The notes: generated by a model not told the origin, from the sequence alone. 35,378 nucleotides of DNA from Boletus sp. NGJ (GCA_019096195.1 JAGTXK010000218.1:1-35378); one strand, 5' to 3'. Numbered from the stretch's first letter, positions 1 through 10,432 are shown. Made by a program: numbers and translations.

Positions 1-690
1 ATTAGGGCTAATACCTTTTGGTTCTTTTGCAAATGTCAAGTCTTTGCAAAATAGTCAAACATTGGGATACTTTTTTGAGCCACTGTACTTCCAGATTTGC
101 TTTTTCTCTCTCATACATATGTTTGACCAACCACAATCTGACCCTCATATGTGACAATAGGCCAAAGTGCTACAGATAGGCCTAATCTGGTCTTTTGAGT
201 TTTCCATACCAAACAGCAAGCATTGCTTAGGAAGATTCATAATGGCTACTATGGCCAGGTAGCTGGCTTTGTCTATACCATTGAATACCAAAAGCATGGC
301 CTGCCTCACATGCATCTCTTGATTTTCTTGGAGGAGCCTGACAAGATTCATGCTGTGGAACAAGTTGATGCCATCATCTCAGCCCAGATTCCAGATTCTG
401 ACATCCATCCCCAACTTCATGCTACTATTACCAAATTCATGCTTCATGGTCCCTGCTCTCCCCAAAGATGTATGGAAAACAATATTTGCAAAAAGCACTT
501 TCCCAAGCGCCTCTCTCCTCACACCATCATCAAGGAGGATGGCTATCCTGACTATGCTCACTCTAAAAATGACAGGATTATTCAGAAGAGGGAGGATTTC
601 TTTGATAACAGGCATGTGGTACCTTATCCCAAGGAGTTGGTGGTGCAGTTTGACTGTCACATCAATCTGAAAGTCTGTGGCTCTATCAAG

Positions 691-695
691 GCTGT
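691..695. repeat. target-site duplication GCTGT, left of solo LTR 1
   Basis: GCTGT at 691-695 is repeated exactly at 1266-1270. Removing the LTR plus one copy restores the flanking Helitron reading frame, which fixes the insertion point to the base. Confidence 0.93.
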
Positions 696-1265
696 TGTCA
701 TATTCCGTGTAATTCGACAAGTCCAACTCCAGCACTCTGTCCATAACTCTGGCACGTTCTCCCTCGGAGTACGTCCTCATACCCTCAGACTTGTAACACC
801 CTCACTATAGTATTCATACTTCTCCTTTCGTACATAACCTATGCTTCTTCATCTGTCCTAGTCCTGCCTTATAGTTATCTCCGACCCAGTGTCTGTCTCA
901 CTTAGGAGCACTGCTCCAGCGAGGTCCCATCTCTATCCCATTACTTATTACACCTTACGAACTCTGTTACTAATACCTTTGTTCTGATCGTATATAAACC
1001 CTCTGTACTACTCCTGTAAAGTCAGTTCGAATATCAACTCTGAACACTCCTTTTGTCTCCTGTCCGAGTCTCAACGACTCACTCCGACCCTCTGCTCAAC
1101 TTGACATTCGACTACGTTGAGTCCAAACCTCTGATCCTTCTACGTCTTCAAAATCCAGGACATCAGACTCGAGCAAGGGCACACCACATAAGGTGAAGCC
1201 AAGTCCCAACACCCTCAAGTAACTCCGGTCCTTCAGAGTTTCATCGGAGTTGTCCGTTCTTAACA
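696..1265 (+). mobile_element. solo LTR, family 1, copy 1 (570 bp)
   Basis: The element starts TGTCATATTCC and ends TTCTTAACA, the TG...CA ends of an LTR, and is bounded by 5-bp target duplications. It contains a TATA box (TATATAAA at 991-998) on the plus strand, so its transcriptional direction is plus. No internal retrotransposon sequence is present, so it is a recombination product between the two LTRs of a former full element. A second copy of the same length lies in the opposite orientation at 11969-12549. It belongs to a different family from the Gypsy LTRs at 2880 and 9415. Confidence 0.93.
991..998 (+). promoter_or_regulatory. TATA box of the family-1 LTR promoter
   Basis: TATATAAA lies about 300 bp into the LTR on the plus strand. 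It is mirrored in copy 2 near 12249-12256 on the minus strand. It is the expected core promoter position at the U3/R border of an LTR. Confidence 0.6.
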
Positions 1266-1499
1266 GCTGTCAAGTGTATTCATAAATATATCTACAAGGG
1301 TCCAGATCGTGCCATCATTCAAACAGAGGGTCATAATGAAATCTGCTCTTATCTCAATGCCAAATACAGTATATCATCTCCACTCAGGCCTGCCACAACA
1401 TCTTTGAGTTTTTTATGCATATAAAGTGGTCAGCTATCTATCCTCTCCCAGGTCAGCAATCTGTTGTTTTTCATGCTGAAGCTCAAATAGAAGAAGTGG

Positions 1500-2874
1500 T
1501 CAATAATGCCAAGGACACTGAATTGCTTGGATGGTTCAAGGCAAACCAGGGCCCTGCTCTCATTGCTGCTGGAGCACACAACTATCTCTATTAGGAGTTT
1601 CCCAAGAGATTTGTTTGGAACAAGCAACATGCTGTATGGAAGGTTCATCAAAGATACAAGGCCATTGGATGCATGTATTCTATTCCTGCCACTGCTAGAA
1701 AGGCATTCTACTTGCATATTTTGCTCACTGTGGTCAAGGGTAAAAATTTTCTTTGATATTACATGGATAATTCAGAACTGATCACTTCTCCTCATAGGTG
1801 CTACCTCCTATGAAGATCTTCGTACTGTCAATGGTGATCTCCATGATTCCTTCAAAGAGGTCTGCTATGCACATGGTCTCTTGCAGGATGATAGAGAATG
1901 GTTGTTGTGTCTCCAAGAGGCTACTCATTTCAGCATGAGCTATCAACTATGCCATTTGTTTGTCATCATCTTGGTGCATTGCTCTCCTGTGAACCCTAAT
2001 CGCTTATAGGAGGCATCCAAGAACAATCTCTGTGATGATCTACAACACCATCTCATTCACACCCTTCATATTCCTGAGCCCACTCAGGATCAGATCCATG
2101 ATTATGGATTGCATCTCATAGCTCAAGCCCTCAGAAGACATGGCAAGAGCTTGCAGAACTATCCAAGCATGCCTGTACCACATGGCAACTGGGGTCACCA
2201 GGAGGGAAATCAGCTCATCAATGAACAGAGAGCATATGATAGACAGAGGCCTGCCCACCTTGAATTCCCAACAGAGTGCTCTCTACCATGCAGTGATGAA
2301 CAGTGTCACCCACTCTCATGGATCCATGTTCTTCCTTCATAGTGGTGGTGGATGTGGCAAAACCTATCTGGCCAAGCTCATTGCTGCTAGTGTTCATGCA
2401 ATAGGAGAAATTGTCCTGTGTGTTGCATCCACTGGTCTGGCCTCCCTTCTTCTTTCTGGTGGTCATACAGCCCATTCATGCTTCAAGATTCCCATTCCTT
2501 GTCATGAACAGAGTACCTGCAATATCAAAAAGGTATGACCTCAATCATCAGCTTCTTCAGCAAGCATCTCTGATCATTTGGGATGAAGCGGGTTCACAGC
2601 ATCATCATGTGGTGGAGGCTGTGGATCGCACTCTGCAGTGATCTTCTCAATTGAGACCAACCATTTGGAGGAATTACTATTCTGTTTGGTGGAGACTTCA
2701 GGCAAATTCTTCCTGTTATTCAGCATGGCCTCAAGAGAACAGATTGTCCCTGCTACCCTCACACACTCCAACCTTTGGGCAAACATGACCTGCTCACTAT
2801 CTCCTTTCAAAACATGTGGCCTTGCGCCAGGATCCTGAATCTGATCACTGGGCACAGCAACTGCTTCACATTGG
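1500..2874 (+). pseudogene. Helitron PIF1-type helicase core (copy A), multiply broken
   Basis: This is the helicase half of the Helitron protein, which unwinds DNA during rolling-circle transposition. A stretch at about 1797-2250 reads through the linker (ATSYEDLRTVNGDLHDSFKE, then LLQDDREWLLCLQEATHFS). A frame change lies near 2240-2265. The next frame holds Walker A, HSGGGCGKTYLAKL (2338-2379), the segment CVASTGLASLLLSGG, and Walker B, SLIIWDEAG (2569-2595). A further break near 2636 leads to GGDFRQILPV (motif III) in another frame. The core ends with WAQQLLHIG at 2874, exactly at the Gypsy insertion. Several stops, for example at 2007-2009, also interrupt it. The family assignment is secure and the copy is nonfunctional. 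Confidence 0.88.
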
Positions 2875-2879
2875 AGTTA
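2875..2879. repeat. target-site duplication AGTTA of the Gypsy element
   Basis: AGTTA at 2875-2879 recurs at 9715-9719, directly outside the two Gypsy LTRs. Joining the flanks through one copy gives a continuous Helitron frame matching copy B at the same place. Confidence 0.95.
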
Positions 2880-3147
2880 TGAAAGGAAAAGAGGCCCACA
2901 ACACTTGGTGTTACCCAAAGGTAAAATTCCAAGCGTAAAAGGACAATTCCAAGAATGCGTATCTACTACAGAATACACTACTACTTATAGGTATGGGGTG
3001 TGGGCACAGACCAGCTTTAGGGCCAGTATGGAATGTGCTGGAATGATGATATAATGTTCTAGGAGGTTCCAAGTCCTTAGCTAGTATGTAAGCATTCATT
3101 AGCTAAGTATTGTAAATATCTACTGGGTGAGAGGTGAAAACATTTCA
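2880..3147 (-). repeat. 3' LTR of the Gypsy element (268 bp)
   Basis: On the minus strand it runs from TGAAATG (3147) to CCTTTCA (2880), giving TG...CA ends. It aligns with the right LTR over its whole length except for a 32-bp stretch missing here (after GGTTCCA near 3067). All 12 substitutions between the two LTRs are transitions. Confidence 0.95.
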
Positions 3148-3165
3148 TTACCCCCTTTTCAGGGG
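3148..3165 (-). other. polypurine tract of the Gypsy element
   Basis: On the minus strand the bases directly before the 3' LTR are CCCCTGAAAAGGGGGTAA. This is the purine-rich primer for plus-strand DNA synthesis in LTR elements, in the expected position. Confidence 0.75.
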
Positions 3166-5966
3166 TCGAACTCCCAGTCAACCAAGATACTGGAAAGCAT
3201 TGGTTCTGAGTTGGGTTGTGGGATCTTGAATAGGTGATCAGGTAGGTGGTTTAGAGAGGTGGCATAGGTGCAGAAGGAGGTGTTGGCGAAGAGGGAGGTC
3301 TGGCGCATGCACGTTGGGCAGTCACACATCTCAACAAGGGAGCGGATAGCAGAGGGGTTGGATGTGTGGAACTTCTCAATGAGTTTCGAGGTGTTCCTGA
3401 CATTCACTTTGGGTTTCCAAGTTTGTTTCTCTCGTGGGTAGCCCTTCCAATGTATGAGGTACTCAGTTTTCCCTCTACACTTCCTTGAATTGACCACTTC
3501 CTGCACCTCATGTTCCTCCTCTTGTTGAATGATCACCAGTGGTGGCAGTTTTGGCTTGGTCTGGGATTTTGTGATTCCAGCATGGTATAGTGTGAGCAGT
3601 GATTCATGGAAGATGGGGTGGATACCACGCCAGGTTTTCAGAATCTCTAGCTCATATGACACTTCATCTACCTTCTGCTTTATCTTGAAGGGGCTGTAGT
3701 GCTTGTCGTCAAACTTCTTTGTCGGCCAGTCAGTGTGGATATGGGTTCCTTTGAGGAGGACCTGTTGGCTGACTGTGAAGTTTGGTGATGGGGCCGCTTG
3801 CTTGTCATGATTCTTCTTCATGGTTGTGGCTGCTTTCTCTAATGTGCTTTTGGCTGCCTCATGGTGGCCCTTCATCTTCTCCACAAACTCTGTAGCTGAC
3901 TTGTTCTGGACCTCGACCCACTTGTTGGGGATAAGGGGTTGTTGCCCGTAATTGAGTAGGAACGGTGACATGCTGATGGCGCTTGTTGTCTATGAATTGT
4001 GTGTGAACTTGGTGAGCAGGAGCCATTCCACCCAATCTGTTTGTCTGTGGTTCACATAAACTCGCAGGTATTTCTTGACCTCTCAGTTGACCTGCTCTGT
4101 CTGTCTGTCAGTCTGTGGGTGGTATGCTATAGATGGGTTGGCCTTGATGTTGAGGAGTGTGTACAGGTCTTTCATGAATGAGGACACGAACTGCATGCCT
4201 CAATCCAATATGACCTTCCGGAGGGTTCCATGGAGCTTGAACACCTGGTCACAGAAGATGGTGGCAACTCCTTGTAATGTGATGGTGTCCATGACCGGGG
4301 CAAGGTAGATCATTTTTGAGAAGTGATCGACTATGACGAGGATTGCATTCTTCCCTTGCAATTGTGGAAGGGGGCTGATGAGGTCTACGGAGATGATCTC
4401 CCATGATGAGAATGGGATCTCATTTAGGTGGAGTGGTGTGTGGAGGGAGGTCATCTTGGCCTTTACCTTTTGACACACATCACAGCCTTTGATGTACCCC
4501 TTGATGTCCCTTCGGAGCAATGGCCAGTAGTACTCACTCATGACGAGGTCACATGTCCATTTTATGCCAGGATGTCCCACGATCAGGTGGTCGTGGATCG
4601 CCACGATAATGTCTTCTCATAGCTTCTTGTCGTTCAGAACGTACATGAGGCCCTTCCACATTACAAGCCCGTCTTTCCTTGTCTAGTGAGTGTTGTCCCT
4701 CACAAGCCCCTTTTTTGCGAACTTCTTGAGTTTGTACTGTAGCTTTGTTATTCTTGAGAGGGTGCTGGGTGGAGTGACTGCGCTGATGGACACTGGGGAG
4801 GAGGGTGGTGAAAAAAGGGTATTAGGGAGGAGAGTTTGGGCGGTGTTGTTGTGTTCCACCCCCTTTTCGAAGTCTGGCCTCCAGGACAGGGGGTCGGCAG
4901 GGTTTGTCTTGCCTGAGCAGTGAGTGATGGTCAGGGAGTACTCCTGAATGATCTGCTGCCACTGGGCTTGGCAACAAGAGAGGTCTTGGGGGTGGCGGAA
5001 AAACTCAAGGTTTTTGTGGTCAGTGAGGATTTCAACTGGGTGTGCTGCATCAAGGAGGTATTGGCACCACTCATTGAGGGCATAGATAATCGTGAGCATT
5101 TTAAGATCCACTGCATGGTAGTTCCTCTCTGCATCATTGAGGGAACAGGAAATGAAGGCGATGGGGTGCCAGGTCCCATCATGCTTCTGGGAGAGTACCA
5201 CGCCAATGCCAATGCTGGACCTGTCAGTTTCGACCTGGTAAGGGTTGTTATCAGTGGGCATAGTGAGGGTGGAGGTGCTTGTGAGAGTTGCCTTGAGGTC
5301 TTCAAAAGCCTTCTGGCAGGCATCCATCCAGATGAAATCTTTCTTCACTGACGTGAGTGCATTGAGTGGGTGCACTATCATGGTGAAGTTCTTGATGAAT
5401 TGTCGGTAGAAGTTGAGGAATCTGAGGAAACCTCTGAGTGTCTTCTTGGACGGTGGGACAGGCCAGTTGGTGATGGTGGAGACCTTCTTGTTGTCCATTC
5501 TGACCTTGTCTTGTGTGATGATGAGTTCCAGAAATTCCGTTTCTTGGACTTTGAAGTCACACTTGTCATGCCTTAGATACAGGTGGGCATCACACAGTAT
5601 TTGTAGCACCTCTCATACTACTTTTTGGTGCTCCTCTATCGTCCTTATGAATATCATGATATCATCAATGTAGACGACCACTACACCTCAGTCCACCAAC
5701 CCCTTGAACAACGCATTCATCATTGTCTGGAACGTTGCGGAGGAGTTGGTGAGTCCAAAGAATATCATGAGGGGCTTGAAGAGCCTGCAGTTTGTCTGGA
5801 AGGTGGCCTTCTATTTGTCTCCTTCTGCCATTCACACATTGTTGTACCCCCATCTTACATTGAACTTGGTGTAGTACCTCACTGCCTTTAGCTTATCGAC
5901 AAGTGCAGCAATTAGGGGGAGGGGGTATCAGTTGCGACGGGTTACCGCGTTGAGCTTGTGGTAGTC
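3159..5966 (-). pseudogene. Gypsy pol, part 2: RT catalytic core, RNase H, integrase, chromodomain
   Basis: Read from 5966 down to 3159. The RT palm carries VVYIDDI (about 5660-5680), with both catalytic Asp kept. RNase H follows (about 5225-4930), with ETDRSS and LTDHKNLEF, but the usual Glu of the YxxxDKE motif is not seen (VDLKML). The integrase zinc finger HHCC lies at about 4604-4500 (HDHLIVGHPG, then CDVCQK). The DDE core has Asp in ISVDLISPLP and Asp just before a stop at 4202, and Glu in TDRQTEQVN. The C-terminal part (3971-3159) has GMSPF-like SMSPFLLNYGQ and a chromodomain at about 3520-3340 (KTEYLIHWKGYP). Premature stops occur at 5811-5813, 5688-5690, 5613-5615, 4617-4619, 4200-4202 and 4083-4085, so no full polyprotein can be made. 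Several of these match loss of an expected CGA codon. Confidence 0.9.
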
Positions 5967-6806
5967 TTATATGGGGCAGAGATGTCCATTCTTCTTCTTG
6001 ATGAAGAAGAACGCTGATACAAAGGGGGACTTGGAGGGGCATATGTGCCCAGACTTGAGGTTCTCCTCAAGGAAGGTGTCAAGTTCTTTTTGCTCTCCCA
6101 GGTTGAGGGGGTGCACTTTACAGTCTATCTCATGATTCGCTGGGAGCAGCTCGATCATGTGGTCCCATGGGTGTCTCGGGGGGAGCATGTTGAAGCTTTC
6201 TTTTGTGAATACGTCTTTGAATTTGTGGATGTACTTGGGGGCCACCTCCTCGAAGGTCTTTTTTTTCTTCTGGATGTAGTCTTTGATAGCTACTTCTGTG
6301 GCAATGTTATATAGGTACTTGTTGTTATCCAATCGAAATAGCTTGTCTCCCTGTGAGGGGACAAAGTCCTTGTCTGTTTTGTTGTCTTCGTCGTCGACCA
6401 ACGTGATGGCATGATCATTTCTGCATCGGAACAAGATCCATCTGGTCTTCCAGTTGATGGCCAGGTTATGCATCTTTAGCCAATCGTACCCTAGAAAGAT
6501 GGTGTTTGGCCCTAGGTTGGTTACTGCTAGGGCGATCTGTTCCTTATGGTCCTGGACCTGGAGTTCAATGATGATGAACTTTTCGATTTTGCCTCCAGCA
6601 TTGGCAGTGCTGTCGGCATTGTACATGGTAAGGGTGTGGGGTAACACATGCATTTGCACCCCCTTTTCGGTGATGAAGTCCTCATGAATCGATGATCTGG
6701 TGCATCTGGAGTCAATGAGTGCCTTGACTTCCATCTGCTCTCCACTTGAGATGCTTAGTCTCACTGGAATCTCGAGGGAGTTCCTTTTCGTCACTCGTGG
6801 AAACAC
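5967..6806 (-). pseudogene. Gypsy pol, part 1: retropepsin protease and start of RT
   Basis: The minus-strand frame begins near 6806. It holds an aspartic protease-like domain: VKALIDSRCTRSSIHEDF carries the retropepsin active-site position, but the expected D-S-G is D-S-R here, which should abolish protease activity. The flap and C-terminal core TIFLGYDWLKMHNLAINW is well kept. After a linker comes the RT N-terminus (MIELLPANHEIDCKVHPL, then SPFVSAFFFIKKKNG), ending at a TAA at 5967-5969 where the family usually has a Gln codon (CAA). The RT core continues in the next segment in the same frame. Confidence 0.87.
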
Positions 6807-7439
6807 TTTTTGGAATCAGGGGGGGGGGGGTTCTGTAGGTCTCTCAGTATCCACACATTTTCTGATGTCATTGCTCAGAGTTCCTGAATGAGATCCCGAG
6901 ACACTTCAATTGTCCTGGCATCGTGGACAAAGGATTTTAGGTGTTTGATGCTGCATTCGACATTGGGGTGCTCCACCTGAGCCTTCATCCAACATATGAA
7001 CCAGGGGTCCAACGTGTTCAGCCAGAAATGAGAGGACATCTCTTCCTTTCATTCAGTTTCCTTGGGGTGTGTTTTCATGGTACTGTCTGCGAGTCATTGG
7101 GTCTGTCATCCCTCTTTACTGACAGGTGGAATGCTACCTTCTGCTTGGTTTTGGGACATTTCATGATGGTGACTTCTTTCAGTTTTGGGAGGTTCACCTG
7201 GGCCTCCATTGACTCAGCCTCATCACTACATAGGATTGCGAAACAGTTTCCTTGCAATGACTTATCATAGTGTATGGTAGAGCAGCTGGTTTCTACTGTA
7301 CAAGGAGAAAAGACAGATCATTTTCTACATTTCGAGTGTATTCTACTGTGGGTTCTGCCTGCTTGGCATCCATCATCATCACTCTTATTCTCTTGAACAT
7401 TTCCAGGGCCACTTCCTACCCATTGATAATGATTCCCCT

Positions 7440-8725
7440 CACCTAACGAGGACGAGGGTGTGGGGGGTGGTCAGTGCAGGGCCAGGGTTTGAAGCACTTG
7501 CGGCAGATGCCAGCTGCCCATGCTTTATCCAATTCTATGGGGGTGCCTTGACCAGTAAAGGTGCTGGTCACATTTGGGTGTGGTTTGGCTACAGGAGCGG
7601 CTGTAGCTGTGGGGGGAGGACCAGTGGAAGGTGTGTATCAGGGCCAGGGGACAAAGCGAGGGGAGTATACGGGTCCTGTCACGTAGACTGACCTCTTTCG
7701 GTCGGCGATCTTCACGAGGATGTCTGCCACCTTGACCAGGGTGGTCTCCCACTGATGCATGTCCGTCGACTCGACAAGTGCAGGCTGGTTCCATTCTACG
7801 AACTCCACCACGTCCGAGTGGACTGCCCTCCTTATGAGATCGACCATGATGCAGCCGTTATATCCAATATTAAATTCCACTTCTTCTGCGTAGTGGTACA
7901 ACTTCATGAAGTAGTTCTCTACGGTGTCTTTGCCCTGCTTGAGGGCCATCAACTTTTGCTGTGCCACCTGCTTTAGATTGGCGGGTTGAAAATTCTTCTT
8001 GAGCTTTTCTTCAAAGCTCACAAAAGTGAGGATGTGGACAGCCCCCTGTGCATGAGGTCTCCGAAGCATCTGGCTGGGTTACTACCTTGAAGGTAGAAGA
8101 GGACGATTAAGATTTTTTGATAGTTGTGGGGGTTGGTCTCGAACCCAGAGAGGTACAGCTTCATTGTTCGCCACCATGATACGAACTTTTCCTTGTTGCC
8201 ATCATAGTACTCTGGCTTGGTGGCAAGGGACTTTCCCAGCTTGGGAGAGGGTCCCGGAAAGCCTCATGCTGGGTCTCAGGGGCTTCTAGGGGATGGTGGT
8301 GAGCTTGGGATGCTCAGGAGAGGACATCACAGTGGGGATGGCTGTGGAGGAAGTGTCTGCTGGGTGAGGTTCAGTGGGGGAGGGGGCAGCAGACCAGCTG
8401 CTGCTCTGGCTCTGGTGTAGATGCATTGCCATGTGTCAAATGCAGCAAGCCACATCCTGACTGGGTCCATTGGTGGGACTGGATGTTGGCGGTGGAGGTG
8501 TGGGTTTGTGGGTGTGGTGGGGACGAGGTGAGGGGGTACCCCTGGTTGGAGGATTCCTTGGGCCAAGGCGGTTACTGGGTTTCGTGGAACTGGTGCTTCC
8601 ACTGGCAATGGGGTGGGTGTGGCCGATGTGTTGACCCTGATGTCCTTGAGTGCCATGGCCATTTCCCTGAAGGTACTCTGGTGAGACAGATCAGGAGTTG
8701 GTGTGGGGGAGTTAAAATAACTCAT
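7440..8725 (-). pseudogene. Gypsy gag with retrotransposon-gag domain and degenerate zinc knuckle
   Basis: Read on the minus strand. The N-terminal part (8725-8327) is Pro/Thr-rich and low complexity. A frame break near 8070-8330 is followed by a typical capsid segment (8069-7640) with VSFEEKLKKNFQPANLKQVA and LKQGKDTVENYFMKLYHYAE, which assembles virus-like particles in this element class. A Pro-rich stretch then leads to CRKCFKPWPCTDH at about 7525-7485, which resembles a CCHC zinc knuckle but does not fit the canonical C-x2-C-x4-H-x4-C spacing. Gag ends at a stop near 7444. At least one frame disruption is visible, so the protein is unlikely to be made intact. Confidence 0.8.
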
Positions 8726-9402
8726 TGGTATTGATTGTTGAGGAAGAGGAGGAGGTTCATGAGCACCTCAATGAGTACGTCATTGGGTTGGATTGATTGT
8801 TGGCAAGGTCGCCGAAACAGGCAATATAGGAGACAAGGGCACATACCGCACTGACAGGGCGTGGCGGGTAGAGACCAACAAAACTCGTGCCAGGAGCAGC
8901 TGGCAATGAGTGAAAGTGGGGGATGGGTGCAACCTGGTGGTGCTTGGCAGCGGAATTATGTGGAATGGTGGGGGAGGGTGGTTCTAGAAAGAGACCCTTG
9001 ACGAGTGAGTGTTACTCAGGTATATATCATGAACACCAACAGGTATGAGTGGAACTCAGGTGTGTGTCATGAATGCCAACAGGTCTTTCTAGGCTGTGGG
9101 GGCAATGGAGGGGGGGAATGAGGTAGATGCAAAGAGTCGAGACCAAGAGGCCTTCGATCTCCTTATCTTTTCATTGAGTTGTAGCCTGTGTTTGACACTT
9201 ACAACCACCTAGTAGGCTGGAATTATGTGTAGCGCTAATCAAACTCTCAAGGATGGTGCCCCAAGGGTCTATAATTGTCCTCAGCGATGGATGCAGGGAG
9301 AGGAAAGGAATGAAAGATACAAGCACATCATTAAGGACAATGGCGAGGCTGTGGTGATGGAGGGGAGCAGTCAGGGGACAAAGTGTCCAGCGACCAAGGG
9401 GT

Positions 9403-9414
9403 ATTCTTGGAATT
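9403..9414 (-). other. primer-binding site complementary to the element's own LTR
   Basis: Directly inside the 5' LTR the minus strand reads AATTCCAAGAAT (9414 to 9403). The same 12 bases occur on the plus strand inside the LTR at 9480-9491, so the transcript carries ATTCTTGGAATT, which can pair perfectly with this site. In Tf1 of fission yeast and its relatives the mRNA 5' end primes its own reverse transcription in this way. I saw no clear tRNA 3'-end complement here instead. Confidence 0.7.
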
Positions 9415-9714
9415 TGAAAGGAAAAGAGGCCCACAACACTTGGTGTTATCCGAAGGTAAAATTCCAAGCGTAAAAGGACAATTCCAAGAATGTGTATCTA
9501 CTACAGAATATGCTACTACTTATAGATACGGGGTGTGGGCACAGACCAGCTTTAGGGCCAGTATGAAATGTGCTGGAATGGTGACATAATGTTCTAGGAG
9601 GTTCCATGATGTACGTGCGGTGTCACAGGCCTAGGCGTAGTCCTTAGCTAGTATGTAAGCATTTGTTAGCTAAGTATTGTAAATATCTACTGGGTGAGAG
9701 GTGAAAACATTTCA
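9415..9714 (-). repeat. 5' LTR of the Gypsy element (300 bp)
   Basis: The LTR has TG...CA ends and is a direct repeat of 2880-3147. It is 32 bp longer because of a stretch at about 9607-9638 that is absent from the other LTR. On the minus strand it holds the TATA box at 9524-9517 and the predicted transcript start near 9491. Confidence 0.95.
9517..9524 (-). promoter_or_regulatory. TATA box in the Gypsy 5' LTR
   Basis: The minus strand reads TATAAGTA from 9524 to 9517. It lies about 33 nt upstream of position 9491, where the segment complementary to the primer-binding site begins. That spacing is what is expected if 9491 is the transcript 5' end. Confidence 0.55.
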
Positions 9715-9719
9715 AGTTA
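9715..9719. repeat. target-site duplication AGTTA, right side of the Gypsy element
   Basis: This is an exact copy of 2875-2879, directly outside the LTR end. Confidence 0.95.
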
Positions 9720-10432
9720 CTGAGGGAGATGTGATCCTACCTGAACACATGCGCTGTGGTGATAACATGCAATCCTTCATCAATGCCATCTACTCTCAAC
9801 TGCTTGCCAGAAACCAAGGCCAACCTCTTCCTGACCAGTACTTCTTAGATCATACCATTCTTGCTTCTAGAAATATTCAAGTCCATGAGATTAACTCCAA
9901 TATCCTCAACTCTGTTGCACCTCATAAAAAGTTGACCTACCTCAGTGCAGACTCTACTACTAATAGAGAGTATGACTATGTCCAGCCAGAAGTCCTCCAC
10001 ACTTTCAATCCCTCTGGCTTTCCACTTCATCAACTAGAGCCCAAGAATGGAGTGCCTCTCATGTTGTTGCGCAATCTGGATCTCATCCATGATCTCTACA
10101 ATGGTACTTGCCTAAGGCTTATCAGATCCACTAGGCACATCCTGGAGTGCCATGTGTTGAATGGAGAAGCCAATGCCAATGTCAATGATGTGGTCTTTAT
10201 TCCTTGCATAGTTCTTAACAGTGGTATGGAGGATTCCCCTGTTCCATTCCATCACTTGCAATTTCCTGTCCACCTGGCCTATGCTATGACCATCAACAAG
10301 TCATAAGGACAGACACTAAAACATGTTGATATCAACTTGAGGCCACCTGTTTTCTCTTATGAACAGCTATATGTGGCACTTTCACGTTATACCCATCCTA
10401 GGAACATCAAAGTTCTATTTCCTGAGGAATAA
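9720..10432 (+). pseudogene. Helitron A helicase C-terminus
   Basis: The frame resumes after the Gypsy element with TEGDVILPEHMRCGDNM and runs to 10305 (TAA after MTINKS). After that stop the same frame continues with the last helicase motif ([19 protein letters not shown], ending near 10432). The segment is a close match to Helitron B at 12832-13545 along its whole length, including YDYVQPEVLHTFNPSGFPLH. At the stop, copy B reads KAQDQT, so the TAA replaces a Gln codon (CAA to TAA, a C-to-T change). Confidence 0.9.

Larger units (their letters stand above)
223..1420 (+). pseudogene. Helitron Rep (HUH) domain, interrupted by solo LTR
   Basis: The frame holds the Helitron-like N domain. The sequence YTIEYQKHGLPHMHLLIF carries the HxH metal-binding motif of HUH endonucleases, which nick and join single-stranded DNA in rolling-circle transposition. 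It is followed by a CxxxxC/H-rich stretch and the segment ending GSIKAV at 695. A 570-bp solo LTR then interrupts the frame. After it, from 1266, the frame resumes with KCIHKYIYKGPDRA, the conserved Helitron segment that holds the catalytic tyrosines. The region 1-222 has homologous flavour but several stops, so the N-terminus is already decayed. Beyond about 1400 the frame meets a stop. The identification is firm at family level; the copy is dead. Confidence 0.85.
2880..9714 (-). mobile_element. Ty3/Gypsy chromodomain retrotransposon (6.8 kb, degenerate, both LTRs present)
   Basis: This is a complete-length LTR retrotransposon lying on the minus strand inside Helitron A. From its own 5' end the order is LTR (9714-9415), self-complementary primer site, gag (about 8.73-7.44 kb), protease, reverse transcriptase, RNase H, integrase with zinc finger, C-terminal chromodomain, polypurine tract and 3' LTR (3147-2880). 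RT before integrase and a chromodomain after integrase define the Ty3/Gypsy chromovirus lineage. Many in-frame stops in pol make it non-autonomous. The two LTRs differ at 12 of 268 aligned positions plus one 32-bp indel, so the insertion is not recent. Confidence 0.95.

Noticed and set aside
4920-5351. Plus-strand frame of 143 codons within the Gypsy element
   Set aside because: It is the complement of the RNase H and RT connection region, which is clearly coding on the minus strand.
7458-8734. Plus-strand Gly/Trp-rich frames
   Set aside because: They are the complement of the Pro-rich gag region, whose reverse complement is Gly- and Trp-rich by chance.
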